From the NCBI GenBank assembly GCA_934489895.1, contig CAKSST010000001.1:62001-126000 (forward strand): a stretch of 64,000 nucleotides of DNA, in the 5' to 3' direction. The position numbers and the translations under genes were made by a program. Below are positions 40,949-50,623 of this stretch, piece after piece. The notes below the pieces were generated by a model. The model was not told the DNA's origin and did no database searches. It worked only from the letters and a program-made list of their open reading frames with translations. Numbering within the stretch: the stretch's first letter is position 1; each line of letters opens with the position of its first letter. Origin of the DNA: an uncultured Eubacteriales bacterium (GTDB lineage: Bacteria; Bacillota; Clostridia; Oscillospirales; Acutalibacteraceae).

Positions 40949-42108
40949 TGCATAAGATAATTACTTATAATAAGATTTCGCAAACTGGGCTTTCATTGTT
41001 TGATAAAAACAAATATGAAATTTCTGATACAATGGAAAATCCCGAAGGCGCTATTGTACGTTCTGCTGCTTTGCATGAGCAGGAGTTCAGCGATTCTTTG
41101 CTTGGTATTGCAAGAGCAGGCGCGGGTACAAACAACATCCCGATTGACCGTTGCTCTGAGCAGGGTATAGTTGTTTTTAATACTCCCGGTGCTAACGCAA
41201 ACGCTGTTAAGGAGATGGTCGTTGCAGGCCTGCTTATTGCATCACGCCGAGTTATTCCCGCTATTGAGTGGGCTAAAACCCTTAAGGGCAAGGGTGATGA
41301 GGTTGGCAAGCTGGTTGAAAAAGGCAAAAGCGCCTTTGCAGGTCCTGAAATAAGCGGCAAGAGCCTTGGCATTATAGGCCTTGGTGCTATAGGTGTTCTT
41401 GTTGCAAACGCTGCAAACCACCTTGGTATGAAGGTTTACGGTTACGACCCGTATTTGTCTGTTGATGCTGCATGGAACTTGACACACAATGCAATTCACG
41501 CTACTGATATAAAAGAAATTTTTACTGAGTGTGATTATATTACCGTACATGTTCCGCTTAATGATTCTACAAAGAACCTTATTAACGCTGAGTCTATTGC
41601 ACAGATGAAGGATGGAGTAAGGATTTTAAACTTTGCAAGAGGCGGACTTGTAAATTCTGCAGATATGCTGGCAGCTCTTGAGAGCGGTAAGGTTGCAAGC
41701 TATGTTACCGATTTCCCGAGTGATGAAATGCTTGACGCTGACGGTGTTATTGCTATACCTCACCTTGGCGCTTCTACACCTGAGTCTGAAGAAAACTGCG
41801 CAAGAATGGCAGCAAAACAGCTTATTGATTACATTGAAAATGGCTGCATTGTTAACTCGGTTAACCTGCCTGAAGTAAATATTCCGCGTAACACATCAAA
41901 GAGAGTTTGCGTAATTCACAAGAATATTCCAAATATGATAAACAGTCTTACCACTGCTGTAGGCAAGGATATCAATATTGAAAACATGGTTAACAGAGCA
42001 AAAGGTGATTATGCTTATACTTTGCTTGATATCAATGATGGTGATGATGCCGCCATTATGGAGAGAGCAAGCGCAATTGACGGTGTTATCCGCGTAAGAA
42101 TTATATAA
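40948..42108 (+). CDS. serA: D-3-phosphoglycerate dehydrogenase
   Basis: First enzyme of serine synthesis. The NAD-binding motif is GLGAIGVLVANAA, the catalytic Arg lies in ILNFARGGLV and the catalytic His in AIPHLGAST. A C-terminal ACT-like domain (about 315-386, KRVCVIHKNIPNMI) may allow feedback by serine. It lacks the long intervening domain, so its 386 residues are the short SerA type. Translationally coupled to serC by a TAATG overlap. No serB is adjacent. Confidence 0.95.
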   Translation: MHKIITYNKISQTGLSLFDKNKYEISDTMENPEGAIVRSAALHEQEFSDSLLGIARAGAGTNNIPIDRCSEQGIVVFNTPGANANAVKEMVVAGLLIASRRVIPAIEWAKTLKGKGDEVGKLVEKGKSAFAGPEISGKSLGIIGLGAIGVLVANAANHLGMKVYGYDPYLSVDAAWNLTHNAIHATDIKEIFTECDYITVHVPLNDSTKNLINAESIAQMKDGVRILNFARGGLVNSADMLAALESGKVASYVTDFPSDEMLDADGVIAIPHLGASTPESEENCARMAAKQLIDYIENGCIVNSVNLPEVNIPRNTSKRVCVIHKNIPNMINSLTTAVGKDINIENMVNRAKGDYAYTLLDINDGDDAAIMERASAIDGVIRVRII

Positions 42109-42121
42109 ATTAAAAAAAGTG

Positions 42122-42150
42122 TTGACAAACGGCACTTTAGTTGTTAGAAT
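42122..42150 (+). promoter_or_regulatory. Promoter of infC-rpmI-rplT
   Basis: TTGACA (42122-42127) and TAGAAT (42145-42150) with a 17-nt spacer. Confidence 0.8.
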
Positions 42151-42156
42151 AGCTAA

Positions 42157-42300
42157 TGCAAACAAAGTAGAACATTTTATTTTTCGTTCTCACCCCACAG
42201 CGTATGGCTTAAGGGTCAATAGTGTAAGGCTCCGGTAATTTATGGGGTAATGTATGCTTATTGAGCGCGGAATATAAAATACGTTCCGCGCTTTTGTTAT
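42157..42300 (+). ncRNA. Ribosomal protein L20-type leader of infC-rpmI-rplT
   Basis: The roughly 145-nt 5' leader begins with paired elements around CCCCACAG/ATGGGGT and ends in a terminator, AGCGCGGAA (42264-42272) with TTCCGCGCT (42284-42292) and TTTTGTT. Position and structure match the autoregulatory L20 leader of Firmicutes, in which L20 binding favours termination. I did not verify the L20 binding site itself. Confidence 0.75.
42264..42297 (+). terminator. Attenuator terminator in the infC leader
   Basis: AGCGCGGAA / TTCCGCGCT stem followed by TTTTGTTAT, 20-25 nt ahead of the infC ribosome binding site. Confidence 0.8.
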
Positions 42301-42322
42301 ATTATTTTGGAGGTGTTTTCCC

Positions 42323-42844
42323 ATCAGTAGCAAAGAAGCAGCTATCAATGAAGCTATCAAATTCAAGGAGATACGTCTTATAGACTCCAACGGTTCGCAG
42401 CTTGGCATTATTTCAGCTGATAAGGCACTTAACGTTGCCTACGATCAGGATCTTGATTTGGTATGTATTTCTCCCAACGCCGTTCCTCCGGTTTGCAAAA
42501 TTATGGACTATAACAAGTACAAATTTGAACAAGCCAAAAGGGAAAAGGAAGCCCGTAAGAACCAGAAGGTCGTTGAGGTTAAGGAAATCAGAATTATCGG
42601 TCTTGGAATTGACACACATGACTTTGAAACAAAAGCAAGACATGCTTGCCAGTTTTTAAAGGACGGTAACAAGGTTAAGGTTTCCATCCGTTTTCGCGGA
42701 AGAGAAATGGGGCATTCCGAGATGGGTCTTGACCTGATGAATCGGTTTGCTGATTACTGCTCTGAGGTTTCCGTAGTGGAAAAGCCGGCCAAGACAGAAG
42801 GCAGAATTATGCTGATGTTTCTTGCGCCCAAATCTACAAAATAA
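42323..42844 (+). CDS. infC: Translation initiation factor IF-3, with ATC start codon
   Basis: IF-3 checks the start codon and keeps the 30S subunit free. The frame starts at ATC 42323, 7 nt behind a perfect GGAGGTG (42309-42315); there is no ATG before 42503 in frame. Rare AUU/AUC/AUA starts are a hallmark of infC because IF-3 rejects them, giving autoregulation. The product is 173 residues, with NEAIKFKEIRLID and CISPNAVPPVCKIMDYNKYK in the N-domain and IRFRGREMGHSEMG in the C-domain. Confidence 0.95.
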   Translation: MSSKEAAINEAIKFKEIRLIDSNGSQLGIISADKALNVAYDQDLDLVCISPNAVPPVCKIMDYNKYKFEQAKREKEARKNQKVVEVKEIRIIGLGIDTHDFETKARHACQFLKDGNKVKVSIRFRGREMGHSEMGLDLMNRFADYCSEVSVVEKPAKTEGRIMLMFLAPKSTK

Positions 42845-42880
42845 ATAGGCAAGGATTATACACATTAAGGAGGTTTTGAC

Positions 42881-43078
42881 ATGCCTAAGCTCAAAACGCA
42901 CAGCGGTGCAAAAAAGCGCTTTAAACTTACCAAAACCGGTCTGGTAAAACGCGCACATGCTTACAAATCACACATACTCAACAAAAAGACTACCAAGCGT
43001 AAGAGAAATTTGCGCAAGACAGTTGTAGCTGACGTTACCAACACGGTAGCCGTAAAAAGAATGATCCCTTACAAATAA
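42881..43078 (+). CDS. rpmI: 50S ribosomal protein L35
   Basis: A 65-residue basic ribosomal protein with the typical start MPKLKTHSGAKKRFKLT and the HILNKKTTKRKRNLRK stretch. The AAGGAGG ribosome binding site precedes ATG 42881. It is the middle gene of infC-rpmI-rplT. Confidence 0.97.
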   Translation: MPKLKTHSGAKKRFKLTKTGLVKRAHAYKSHILNKKTTKRKRNLRKTVVADVTNTVAVKRMIPYK

Positions 43079-43107
43079 GGTGAAACTATAACGGAGGTTG
43101 CTATAGA

Positions 43108-43467
43108 ATGGCACGAGTAAAAGGCGCGTTAGCAACGCGAAAAAGAAGAAATAAAACTTTAAAGCTTGCAAAAGGCTATTTTGGAGCTAAATCAAAGCTC
43201 TTTAAAACTGCTAAAGAAGCAGTTATGAAATCAGGTAATTACGCTTATATTGGACGTCGTCTTAAAAAACGTGATTTCCGTCGCCTTTGGATTACCAGAA
43301 TTTCTGCTGCTGCAAAAATCAACGGTATGAATTATTCTACCTTTATGAACGGCATTAAGAAAGCTGGTTATCAGATTAACCGCAAGATGCTGGCTGAATT
43401 GGCTGTAAATGATGCTGCCGGTTTTGCTACTCTTGCAAAAAATGCAAAAAAAGCACTTGAAAAGTAA
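43108..43467 (+). CDS. rplT: 50S ribosomal protein L20
   Basis: A 119-residue 23S rRNA-binding assembly protein. The start MARVKGALATRKRRNKTLKL is close to the consensus MARVKRGVxARxRH, and YIGRRLKKRDFRRLWITRI is diagnostic. L20 is the presumed autoregulator of this operon through the leader at 42157. A terminator follows. Confidence 0.97.
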   Translation: MARVKGALATRKRRNKTLKLAKGYFGAKSKLFKTAKEAVMKSGNYAYIGRRLKKRDFRRLWITRISAAAKINGMNYSTFMNGIKKAGYQINRKMLAELAVNDAAGFATLAKNAKKALEK

Positions 43468-43473
43468 GAACAA

Positions 43474-43499
43474 CGCCCGTATTAACGGGCGCTTTTCTT
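43474..43499 (+). terminator. Terminator after rplT
   Basis: CGCCCGT (43474-43480) pairs with ACGGGCG (43485-43491), followed by CTTTTCTT. Confidence 0.75.
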
Positions 43500-43529
43500 A
43501 GGTGCCAATATTTTCCGGAGGGTTTATAA

Positions 43530-44303
43530 ATGGATAATTCCATAATAATAACTTCACCGGATAATCCTACGGTTAAGGAAATTTGCCGGCTTGCCGACAG
43601 TTCCCGTGCCCGTAGGGAAGAAGGTTTGTTTGTTGCCGAAGGTTTAAGGCTTTGCAATGATGCTGTTACATCGGTTGAGATTAAAACAGCGGTTATGACT
43701 GATGATTTCATATCAAGGCATAAGACGGATGCAAAGTCTATTTCCGTCAAGGCAGAAAAAACGCTGATTGTCAGCCAAAAGGTTATTAAGAAGATGTCCG
43801 GGACGCAAACGCCTCAGGGCGTTATTTGCGTGTGTAAAATTCCCGAATGCAATTCGCAAATAAATAAAACCGGTAAATACATAGCTTTGGAAAATGTTGC
43901 GGACCCTGCAAATTTGGGCGCAGTTGCGCGTACGGCAGAGGCTTTAGGTCTTTGCGGTGTAATTGTTTCTAAGAACGGTTGTGACAGATATAATCCAAAG
44001 GCTTTAAGAGCATCTATGGGTGCTTTGATGCGTTTGCCTGTAATTGAACTTGATAACTTTACAGAGCGGCTGAGCGCTTTGGATATGCCGCTTTATGCCT
44101 GTGTTGTTCACAACAGTGCTGTGTCTATATGTAATATAGACTTTACAGGCGGCGCCGTTGCGATTATAGGTAATGAAGCAAACGGTCTTACTGATAAAGC
44201 AATTAATATTGCTACACCTGTAAATATTCCAATGAAAGGCGTCACAGAGTCGCTTAATGCGGCAACAGCTGCCGCCATCGTTATGTGGGAAATGATGAGG
44301 TAA
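43530..44303 (+). CDS. TrmH/SpoU-family RNA 2'-O-methyltransferase
   Basis: SPOUT-fold RNA methyltransferase. The N-terminal substrate-binding domain contains REEGLFVAEGLRL, and the three SpoU motifs follow: ENVADPANLGAVARTAEALG, AVAIIGNEANGLT and VNIPMKGVTESLNAATAAAI, which form the knot and SAM site. Its 257 residues resemble RlmB/TsnR-like enzymes; the target nucleotide is not predictable. GGAGGG precedes ATG 43530. dprA starts 4 bp downstream. Confidence 0.93.
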   Translation: MDNSIIITSPDNPTVKEICRLADSSRARREEGLFVAEGLRLCNDAVTSVEIKTAVMTDDFISRHKTDAKSISVKAEKTLIVSQKVIKKMSGTQTPQGVICVCKIPECNSQINKTGKYIALENVADPANLGAVARTAEALGLCGVIVSKNGCDRYNPKALRASMGALMRLPVIELDNFTERLSALDMPLYACVVHNSAVSICNIDFTGGAVAIIGNEANGLTDKAINIATPVNIPMKGVTESLNAATAAAIVMWEMMR

Positions 44304-44307
44304 CTAT

Positions 44308-45522
44308 ATGGTTTATTGGGTGTGGCTGCAAAAGGTTATTGGTTTTGGTAGTGACAGAGTACCTTATGTTATTGAACATTTCGGCTCTGCACGCGCTATG
44401 TATGAAGCGGGTGCTGATGCAATACGTAAATCAGGAATATTATCTGTTGCCGCTCTCAAAAAGGTTAGCGCGGTAACACTTGCGGATTGCAGGGCAACTG
44501 TCAATATTTGCAAGAATATGGGAATAAGTATTATTACACCTGATATGCCCAAGTATCCCAAAACCTTACTTAATACACAAACCCCACCATCTGTATTGTA
44601 CACTAAGGGTGATTTTCCCGATTTTGATAATACACCCAGTTTTTGCATTGTCGGTCCGCGGGAATGTACAGAGTTTGGACAAAAATCCGCTTTTTCTTTG
44701 GCATACCGTCTGGCTTTGGGCGGTATGACAATAATTAGCGGCGGTGCTAAAGGCGCGGATTATTGTGCGCATATCGGAGCTTTGAGGGCAGACGGTATAA
44801 CCGTGCTGGTTATGCCCTGTGGTATTGATATTGAATACCCTTCCGCAAATAAGGAGCTGCGAAAAGCAGTGCTTGAAAAGGGTTGTTTAATAAGTGAATT
44901 CCCGCCCGGATATAATGTAACAAAAGGCGCATTTCACTTAAGAAACAGAATATTATCAGGACTTGCTTTAGGCGTTGCTGTGATTGAAGCAGATGAACAA
45001 AGCGGTGCGCTTATTACCGCAAACCACGCGGCTGAGCAGGGAAGAGAGGTTTTTGTTGTGCCCGGAAGATCCAAAACTTCGACGCAGTATGCGGGCTCAA
45101 AAAAGCTGCTTGAGGACGGTGCAATACCGCTGCTTAGCGCTGTTAATATATTTGAACAATATTATCCTGTTTTTCCGGATAGAATTTATATGAGAAAAGC
45201 TTACAATATCAATAAGGAAAGATTGACAGAGGATTATGAACAATGTGCGGGCGGTTTTTTAAAGAAAATAAGAGCACCCAAGCTGGTTAAACCCAAGAAA
45301 GAAAAGTCTTGTAAATTTAAGCGGGAAAACATTAATGTTTTGACCGAAAAAGCAAGACAGGTTTATAACTGTTTTGAAGATAAAGAATTATCAGTTGACG
45401 ATATTTGCCTGCAGCAGATATCTGATGCCGATGTGTTTGCGGCGCTTTCCGAATTAGAACTGTACGGTTTTATACAGGCTATGCCGGGAGGACGCTTTAT
45501 AAAAAAAGAATTTACTATATAA
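44308..45522 (+). CDS. dprA: DNA processing protein DprA/Smf
   Basis: Single-stranded DNA-binding protein that loads RecA during natural transformation, and is conserved also in bacteria not known to be competent. An N-terminal helix-hairpin-helix-like region (about 1-80) precedes the Rossmann core (SFCIVGPRECTEFG, ISGGAKGADYCAH, GIDIEYPSANKEL, FHLRNRILSGLA) and a C-terminal winged helix (about 345-404). Its 404 residues are full length. It precedes topA, a very common arrangement. Confidence 0.95.
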   Translation: MVYWVWLQKVIGFGSDRVPYVIEHFGSARAMYEAGADAIRKSGILSVAALKKVSAVTLADCRATVNICKNMGISIITPDMPKYPKTLLNTQTPPSVLYTKGDFPDFDNTPSFCIVGPRECTEFGQKSAFSLAYRLALGGMTIISGGAKGADYCAHIGALRADGITVLVMPCGIDIEYPSANKELRKAVLEKGCLISEFPPGYNVTKGAFHLRNRILSGLALGVAVIEADEQSGALITANHAAEQGREVFVVPGRSKTSTQYAGSKKLLEDGAIPLLSAVNIFEQYYPVFPDRIYMRKAYNINKERLTEDYEQCAGGFLKKIRAPKLVKPKKEKSCKFKRENINVLTEKARQVYNCFEDKELSVDDICLQQISDADVFAALSELELYGFIQAMPGGRFIKKEFTI

Positions 45523-45539
45523 AAGGAGAAGCTTTGAAT

Positions 45540-47612
45540 ATGTCTAAGCTTGTGATAGTTGAGTCACCCACAAAGGTTAAAAGCATAAAGAAATATCTCG
45601 GCGATGGCTATAATGTTGTAGCTTCAATGGGACATGTGCGTGATTTGCCCGTTTCTAAAATAGGAGTGGACATTGAAAACGGATTTCAGCCGCAGTATGT
45701 GGTGATGAAAGATAAAAAAGAGCTTATTAAAAAGCTTAAAGCTGCCGCTGCCGAGAGTGAAGTTGTATATCTTGCAACTGACCCTGACCGCGAAGGAGAA
45801 GCTATATCCTGGCACCTTTCACAGATGCTGGACCTTGATCCCCAAAAAGCTAACCGTGTGTCCTTCAACGAGATAACACAAAGCGGGGTATCGGCAGGTA
45901 TGGCTGCGGTGCGCAAAATTGACAATAATCTTGTTGATGCGCAGCAGGCACGTCGTGTTTTAGACCGTATTGTTGGTTACAAATTAAGCCCGTTTTTATG
46001 GAAAAAGGTGAAAAGCGGCTTATCGGCAGGACGTGTGCAGACGGTTGCATTAAGACTTATTGTTGACCGCGAAAAGGAAATTGAGGCTTTTATTCCGCAG
46101 GAATATTGGACAATTGATGCCCGCCTTGCAAGCAGTAAAAGCGCTTTTGATGCTAAATTGCACGGTCTTACTGACGGCAAAAAAATGGATATTGCCAATG
46201 AACAGCAGGCACAAGGTATTATAAATGACCTTGATGGTGCTGATTATGTTGTTTCTAACATTAAAAAGGGTGTACGCAACAAGCAACCTGCTCCTCCGTT
46301 TATAACCTCCACTTTACAACAGGAGGCATCCCGAAAGCTTAATTTCAACGGTCAGCGCACTATGAAAATTGCGCAGCAGCTGTATGAAGGTCTTGAAATA
46401 CCCGGTCACGGCGCAACAGGTCTTATTACCTATATGAGAACCGACTCCTTGCGTATTTCTGATGAGGCAAAGGCTGCCGCTGCAAAATTTATTGCAAACC
46501 GTTTCGGTGAAAATTATTTACCTAAAACCCCCCGTAATTTTACTGCAAAAAAAGGCGCACAGGATGCGCATGAGGCCATTCGCCCCACAAGTGTTGAGCT
46601 AACACCTGAAAAGGTTAAGGATGCGCTTTCTGCAGAGCAATATAAGCTGTATAAGCTTATCTGGGAAAGATTTATTGCCAGTCTTATGGCTGCATGTGTA
46701 CACAATACCATGGCTGTTGATATTACAGCAGGTAATTATATGTTTAAGGCAAGCGGCTTCAAGGTAAAGTTTGACGGTTTTACCAAGCTTTATGTTGAGG
46801 GACGTGACGAGGAAAGCGAAGAGGGCGGTATGCTTCCCGATATGAAGGTGGGCGATGTATTGAAGCTTCGCACCATTACACCTAACCAGCACTTTACACA
46901 GCCTCCCGCACGCTTTACAGAGCCTACGCTTATTAAAACTTTGGAAGAGAACGGCATAGGCCGTCCGTCAACATACGCTCCTATAATTGCAAATATTCTG
47001 CAAAGGGAGTATATAGAAAGAGAAAAGAAATCCTTAAAGCCTACTGCGCTTGGTACTGTTATTGTTGACCTTGTTGTAAAACACTTTAAGAAGATAATGG
47101 ATGTTAAGTTTACTGCCGGCATGGAAAATGATCTGGATAAAATCGCCGCAGGTGAGCTTGAATGGATAACTCTTATGAACAGTTTTTACGGTGAGTTTGC
47201 GGCAATGCTTGAAAAAGCCGAAAGCACAGCAAAGCGTGTTAAGCTGCCCGATGAGGAAAGTGACCAGATTTGTGAAAAATGCGGACGCACTATGGTTATC
47301 AAAAGCGGACGTTTCGGCAAATTTTTGGCTTGCCCCGGTTTCCCTGAATGCAAGAATACCAAACCGTTACCTGCAGAGGAAATTGCACAGCCTTGTCCCA
47401 AATGCGGTTCAAAGCTTGTGAAGAAAACATCACAAAAAACGCATAAGAGCTTTTATGGCTGCTCAAACTATCCTAACTGCGATTTTGCTTCTCCCGGTGT
47501 ACCTACAGGTGAGGTTTGCAAGGATTGCGGAAGCTATATAATCAAGGGTGCAAGAGGCCGTAAATACTGTATGAACAGCAATTGCCCTACAAGAAAGAAA
47601 AAAGATGAATAA
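45540..47612 (+). CDS. topA: DNA topoisomerase I
   Basis: Type IA topoisomerase relaxing negative supercoils. The Toprim domain starts KLVIVESPTKVKSIKKYLG and has the DPDREGE metal motif; the active-site tyrosine is in GLITYMRTDS. The C-terminus has three zinc ribbons: CEKCGRTM, CPKCGSKL and CKDCGSYI. I prefer ATG 45540 (MSKLVIVES); TTG 45534, two codons upstream, is better spaced from AAGGAG and cannot be excluded. The last 8 nt overlap trmFO. Confidence 0.97.
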   Translation: MSKLVIVESPTKVKSIKKYLGDGYNVVASMGHVRDLPVSKIGVDIENGFQPQYVVMKDKKELIKKLKAAAAESEVVYLATDPDREGEAISWHLSQMLDLDPQKANRVSFNEITQSGVSAGMAAVRKIDNNLVDAQQARRVLDRIVGYKLSPFLWKKVKSGLSAGRVQTVALRLIVDREKEIEAFIPQEYWTIDARLASSKSAFDAKLHGLTDGKKMDIANEQQAQGIINDLDGADYVVSNIKKGVRNKQPAPPFITSTLQQEASRKLNFNGQRTMKIAQQLYEGLEIPGHGATGLITYMRTDSLRISDEAKAAAAKFIANRFGENYLPKTPRNFTAKKGAQDAHEAIRPTSVELTPEKVKDALSAEQYKLYKLIWERFIASLMAACVHNTMAVDITAGNYMFKASGFKVKFDGFTKLYVEGRDEESEEGGMLPDMKVGDVLKLRTITPNQHFTQPPARFTEPTLIKTLEENGIGRPSTYAPIIANILQREYIEREKKSLKPTALGTVIVDLVVKHFKKIMDVKFTAGMENDLDKIAAGELEWITLMNSFYGEFAAMLEKAESTAKRVKLPDEESDQICEKCGRTMVIKSGRFGKFLACPGFPECKNTKPLPAEEIAQPCPKCGSKLVKKTSQKTHKSFYGCSNYPNCDFASPGVPTGEVCKDCGSYIIKGARGRKYCMNSNCPTRKKKDE

Positions 47613-48897
47613 AATTACTGTAATAGGTGCGGGACTTGCAGGCTGTGAAGCGGCGCTTTATGCCGCAAACGCAGGTCTGCAGGTTGAGCTTATTGAAATG
47701 AAGCCCGCAGAGTTTACACCCGCACATCATTCCCAAAAATTTGCCGAGCTTGTATGTTCAAATTCGCTTAAGGCTATGCGGATTGAAAGTGCGGCAGGCT
47801 TGCTTAAGGCCGAAATGGAAAAGCTTGGCTCGGTTTGCATTGAAGCCGCCCGCAAAACAAGTGTTGCGGCGGGCGGAGCTTTAGCGGTTGACCGTGAGGA
47901 TTTTTCTGACTATATAACCCAAAAGGTGTTACAGCATAAGAATATAACGGTTATAAACAAAACCGTAAGTGAGCTTCCTGACGGTGTTTGTATTGTTGCG
48001 ACAGGCCCGCTGACAAGCGGAGGTCTTGCCCAGAGTATTGCAGAACTTTGCGGTGATAAGAACCTTTTCTTTTTTGATGCGGCGGCGCCTATTGTTACAC
48101 AGCAAAGCATTGATTTTGATATTGCTTTTATGGCGGCACGCTATGGCCGCGGCGGCGATGATTACATAAATTGCCCTATGGATAAAGAGCAGTATGACCG
48201 CTTTTATGATGCGCTTGTTAATGCCGAAACTGTACAGATTAAGGACTTTGAAAGCCAGGTTTATGAGGGCTGTATGCCAATTGAAGTAATGGCTAAACGC
48301 GGCAAAGACTCTATACGCTTTGGCCCGATGAAGCCTGTGGGAATATATAATCCTAAGGATAACAAAAAACCTTATGCTGTTGTACAGCTGCGCAGAGAAA
48401 ATACTGCGGGCAGTCTTTATAACATTGTCGGTTTTCAGACAAATTTAAAATTCAGTGAGCAGAAGCGTGTGTTTTCAATGATACCCGGTCTTGAAAATGC
48501 TGAGTTTATGCGTTACGGTGTGATGCACCGTAATACCTTTATTAATTCGCCGCGCTTGCTTGAACGCGGGCTTAATCTTAAAGCAAGACCCAATGTATTT
48601 GTTGCGGGTCAGCTTTCGGGTGTAGAAGGGTATATGGAATCTGCCGCAAGCGGTATTATGGCAGCAATTAATGCGGTAAGATACATAAATGGTGAACATC
48701 CGCTTATATTACCTGACTACACTATGATTGGTGCATTGCTAAAAAATATATGCACTGAACCCAACGGCAATTTTCAGCCTATGGGTGCAAACTTTGGAAT
48801 AATTCCTTCTATTGAGCGTTTAATTAAGAATAAGGCAGAGCGGTATGCTGCTTATTCACAGCGCTCTTTAGATTTTTTTGAAACACTAAAAATATAA
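47605..48897 (+). CDS. trmFO: Methylenetetrahydrofolate--tRNA-(uracil-5-)-methyltransferase TrmFO
   Basis: FAD- and folate-dependent enzyme forming m5U54 in the T-loop of tRNA. The FAD motif is VIGAGLAGCEAA at the N-terminus; CSNSLKAMR and the C-terminal QLSGVEGYMESAASG are diagnostic. Its 430 residues match. It starts inside the end of topA (8-nt overlap), a conserved topA-trmFO pairing in Firmicutes. It uses the same methylene-THF pool as metF in this window. Confidence 0.96.
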   Translation: MNKITVIGAGLAGCEAALYAANAGLQVELIEMKPAEFTPAHHSQKFAELVCSNSLKAMRIESAAGLLKAEMEKLGSVCIEAARKTSVAAGGALAVDREDFSDYITQKVLQHKNITVINKTVSELPDGVCIVATGPLTSGGLAQSIAELCGDKNLFFFDAAAPIVTQQSIDFDIAFMAARYGRGGDDYINCPMDKEQYDRFYDALVNAETVQIKDFESQVYEGCMPIEVMAKRGKDSIRFGPMKPVGIYNPKDNKKPYAVVQLRRENTAGSLYNIVGFQTNLKFSEQKRVFSMIPGLENAEFMRYGVMHRNTFINSPRLLERGLNLKARPNVFVAGQLSGVEGYMESAASGIMAAINAVRYINGEHPLILPDYTMIGALLKNICTEPNGNFQPMGANFGIIPSIERLIKNKAERYAAYSQRSLDFFETLKI

Positions 48898-48924
48898 ATT
48901 AATAAAATTTGTGGGGGATGAATA

Positions 48925-49917
48925 ATGAGAATAGCAGTAGATGCCTTTGGCGGAGATAATGCACCGATTGAAATTTTAAAGGGCTGTGAGCTTGCGGTTA
49001 AGGAATATGACGTGGATATTACGCTTACAGGCGACAAAAATACAATTGAAGACTGTTCAAAGCAAAACGGTATATCACTTGAGAGAATGAGCATTATTGA
49101 TACTCCCGTTGTTTTAAGTATGCACGATGAACCCACTGATATTGTGAAAAAAAAGGCAGACTCATCAATGGCGCTTGCTTTTAAGGAGTTAAAAGAGGAC
49201 CGCGCAGATGCTTTTGTTTCTGCAGGCAGTACAGGCGGTGTTGTGGTTGGCGGAACGCTTATTGTTAAACGCATAAAGGGTATAAGCCGCGTGGCACTTG
49301 CAAGTATTTTACCTTCGCCTGATAAAAGCTTTTTGTTTTTAGACATGGGTGCTAATGCCGTTTGCCGCCCCGAAATGTTGGCGCAGTTTGGCGTTATGGG
49401 CTCGGTTTATATGCAAAAGGTTGAGGGAAGACAAGACCCAACTGTCGGTTTGCTTAACATTGGTGTTGAGAAATCAAAAGGCGGAGATTTACAGCAGAAT
49501 GCGTACAAGCTTTTACAGCAGGCGCCTATTAATTTTGTGGGTAATATTGAATCGCGTGAGATGCCTAAGGGCGTTTGCGATGTTTTAGTTACAGACGGCT
49601 TTACAGGCAATATCGCCTTAAAACTGTACGAAGGTGTTCTTTCAACCACCTTTAAGCTTATAAAACAAGCATTGTATAAAAACGTTTTAAATAAAATCGG
49701 GGCTTTGATCATTAAAAAGGATTTATATGAAATAAAAGCCAAGGGCGATGCAAGAGATATTGGCGGCGCTTTGCTGCTGGGAACTTCAAAGCCTGTTGTT
49801 AAGGCACACGGCAGCTCTGATGCTATTGCTTTTAAAAACGCGATAAGACAAGCAATATTATGCTGTAATAACAATATTGTTGAAACTATATCCGAAGGAT
49901 TGGCAGAAATTAAATAA
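48925..49917 (+). CDS. plsX: Phosphate acyltransferase PlsX
   Basis: Converts acyl-ACP to acyl-phosphate, the donor for PlsY in phospholipid synthesis. The start IAVDAFGGDNAP, SAGSTGGVVVGG and FLDMGANAVCRPEMLAQF are diagnostic. Its 330 residues match. The ribosome binding site is GGGGGATG. In many Clostridia acpP stands between plsX and rnc; here it does not. Confidence 0.96.
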   Translation: MRIAVDAFGGDNAPIEILKGCELAVKEYDVDITLTGDKNTIEDCSKQNGISLERMSIIDTPVVLSMHDEPTDIVKKKADSSMALAFKELKEDRADAFVSAGSTGGVVVGGTLIVKRIKGISRVALASILPSPDKSFLFLDMGANAVCRPEMLAQFGVMGSVYMQKVEGRQDPTVGLLNIGVEKSKGGDLQQNAYKLLQQAPINFVGNIESREMPKGVCDVLVTDGFTGNIALKLYEGVLSTTFKLIKQALYKNVLNKIGALIIKKDLYEIKAKGDARDIGGALLLGTSKPVVKAHGSSDAIAFKNAIRQAILCCNNNIVETISEGLAEIK

Positions 49918-49942
49918 TATAAAAAACGAGGTTGACTTTTCA

Positions 49943-50623
49943 GTGCAAGATTTGCAAAAAAACTTAGGTTATAACTTTAAAAATAAGGATTTACTAATAA
50001 CGGCACTTACACATTCGTCTTATGCTAACGAAAACGGCGATTACAGTATGTGCAACGAACGCATGGAATTTTTAGGAGATTCCGTGCTTTCACTTATTGT
50101 GTCGGAATATATTTTTAAAAATTTACCTGATCAGCCTGAGGGAAAGCTGACAAAGCTACGAGCTTCGCTTGTATGCGAAAAAACACTTTGCGGTTTTTCA
50201 AATCAGCTTAAATTAGGTGAATATTTACGTCTTGGACACGGTGAAATACAAAACAAAGGAAATGAGCGTCCGTCAATTCTTGCCGACGCGTTTGAGGCAG
50301 TGCTTGCGGCGCTGTACCTGGACGGTGGCAGAAAAGCAGCTGAAGATTTTGTTTTGCCTCTTATACTCACAAAAATTGACGATACAAGTGACGATACTTA
50401 TAGGGATTATAAAACATTATTGCAGGAGGTTGTGCAAAAAAATCCCGAAGAGAGATTAACCTACCGACTTGCTGCAGAATCTGGCCCCGACCACGATAAG
50501 CTGTTTACGGCAGAGGTGTTTATAAACTCCAATCTTATCGGCACGGGTACAGGACACAGCAAAAAGAAAGCAGAACAGCAGGCTGCCAAGCAAGCTTTAG
50601 AGCTTATGGGCATAACAGAATGA
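49943..50623 (+). CDS. rnc: Ribonuclease III
   Basis: Double-strand-specific endonuclease processing rRNA and mRNA. The signature ERMEFLGDSVLSLI contains the catalytic acidic residues, and ADAFEAVLAALYLDGG supplies the others. The double-stranded RNA-binding domain is at about 150-224 (DYKTLLQEVVQ ... KKKAEQQAAKQAL). I chose GTG 49943 (226 residues) because GAGG precedes it and upstream ATG 49877 lies inside plsX. The stop overlaps the next gene by 4 nt. Confidence 0.95.
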   Translation: MQDLQKNLGYNFKNKDLLITALTHSSYANENGDYSMCNERMEFLGDSVLSLIVSEYIFKNLPDQPEGKLTKLRASLVCEKTLCGFSNQLKLGEYLRLGHGEIQNKGNERPSILADAFEAVLAALYLDGGRKAAEDFVLPLILTKIDDTSDDTYRDYKTLLQEVVQKNPEERLTYRLAAESGPDHDKLFTAEVFINSNLIGTGTGHSKKKAEQQAAKQALELMGITE

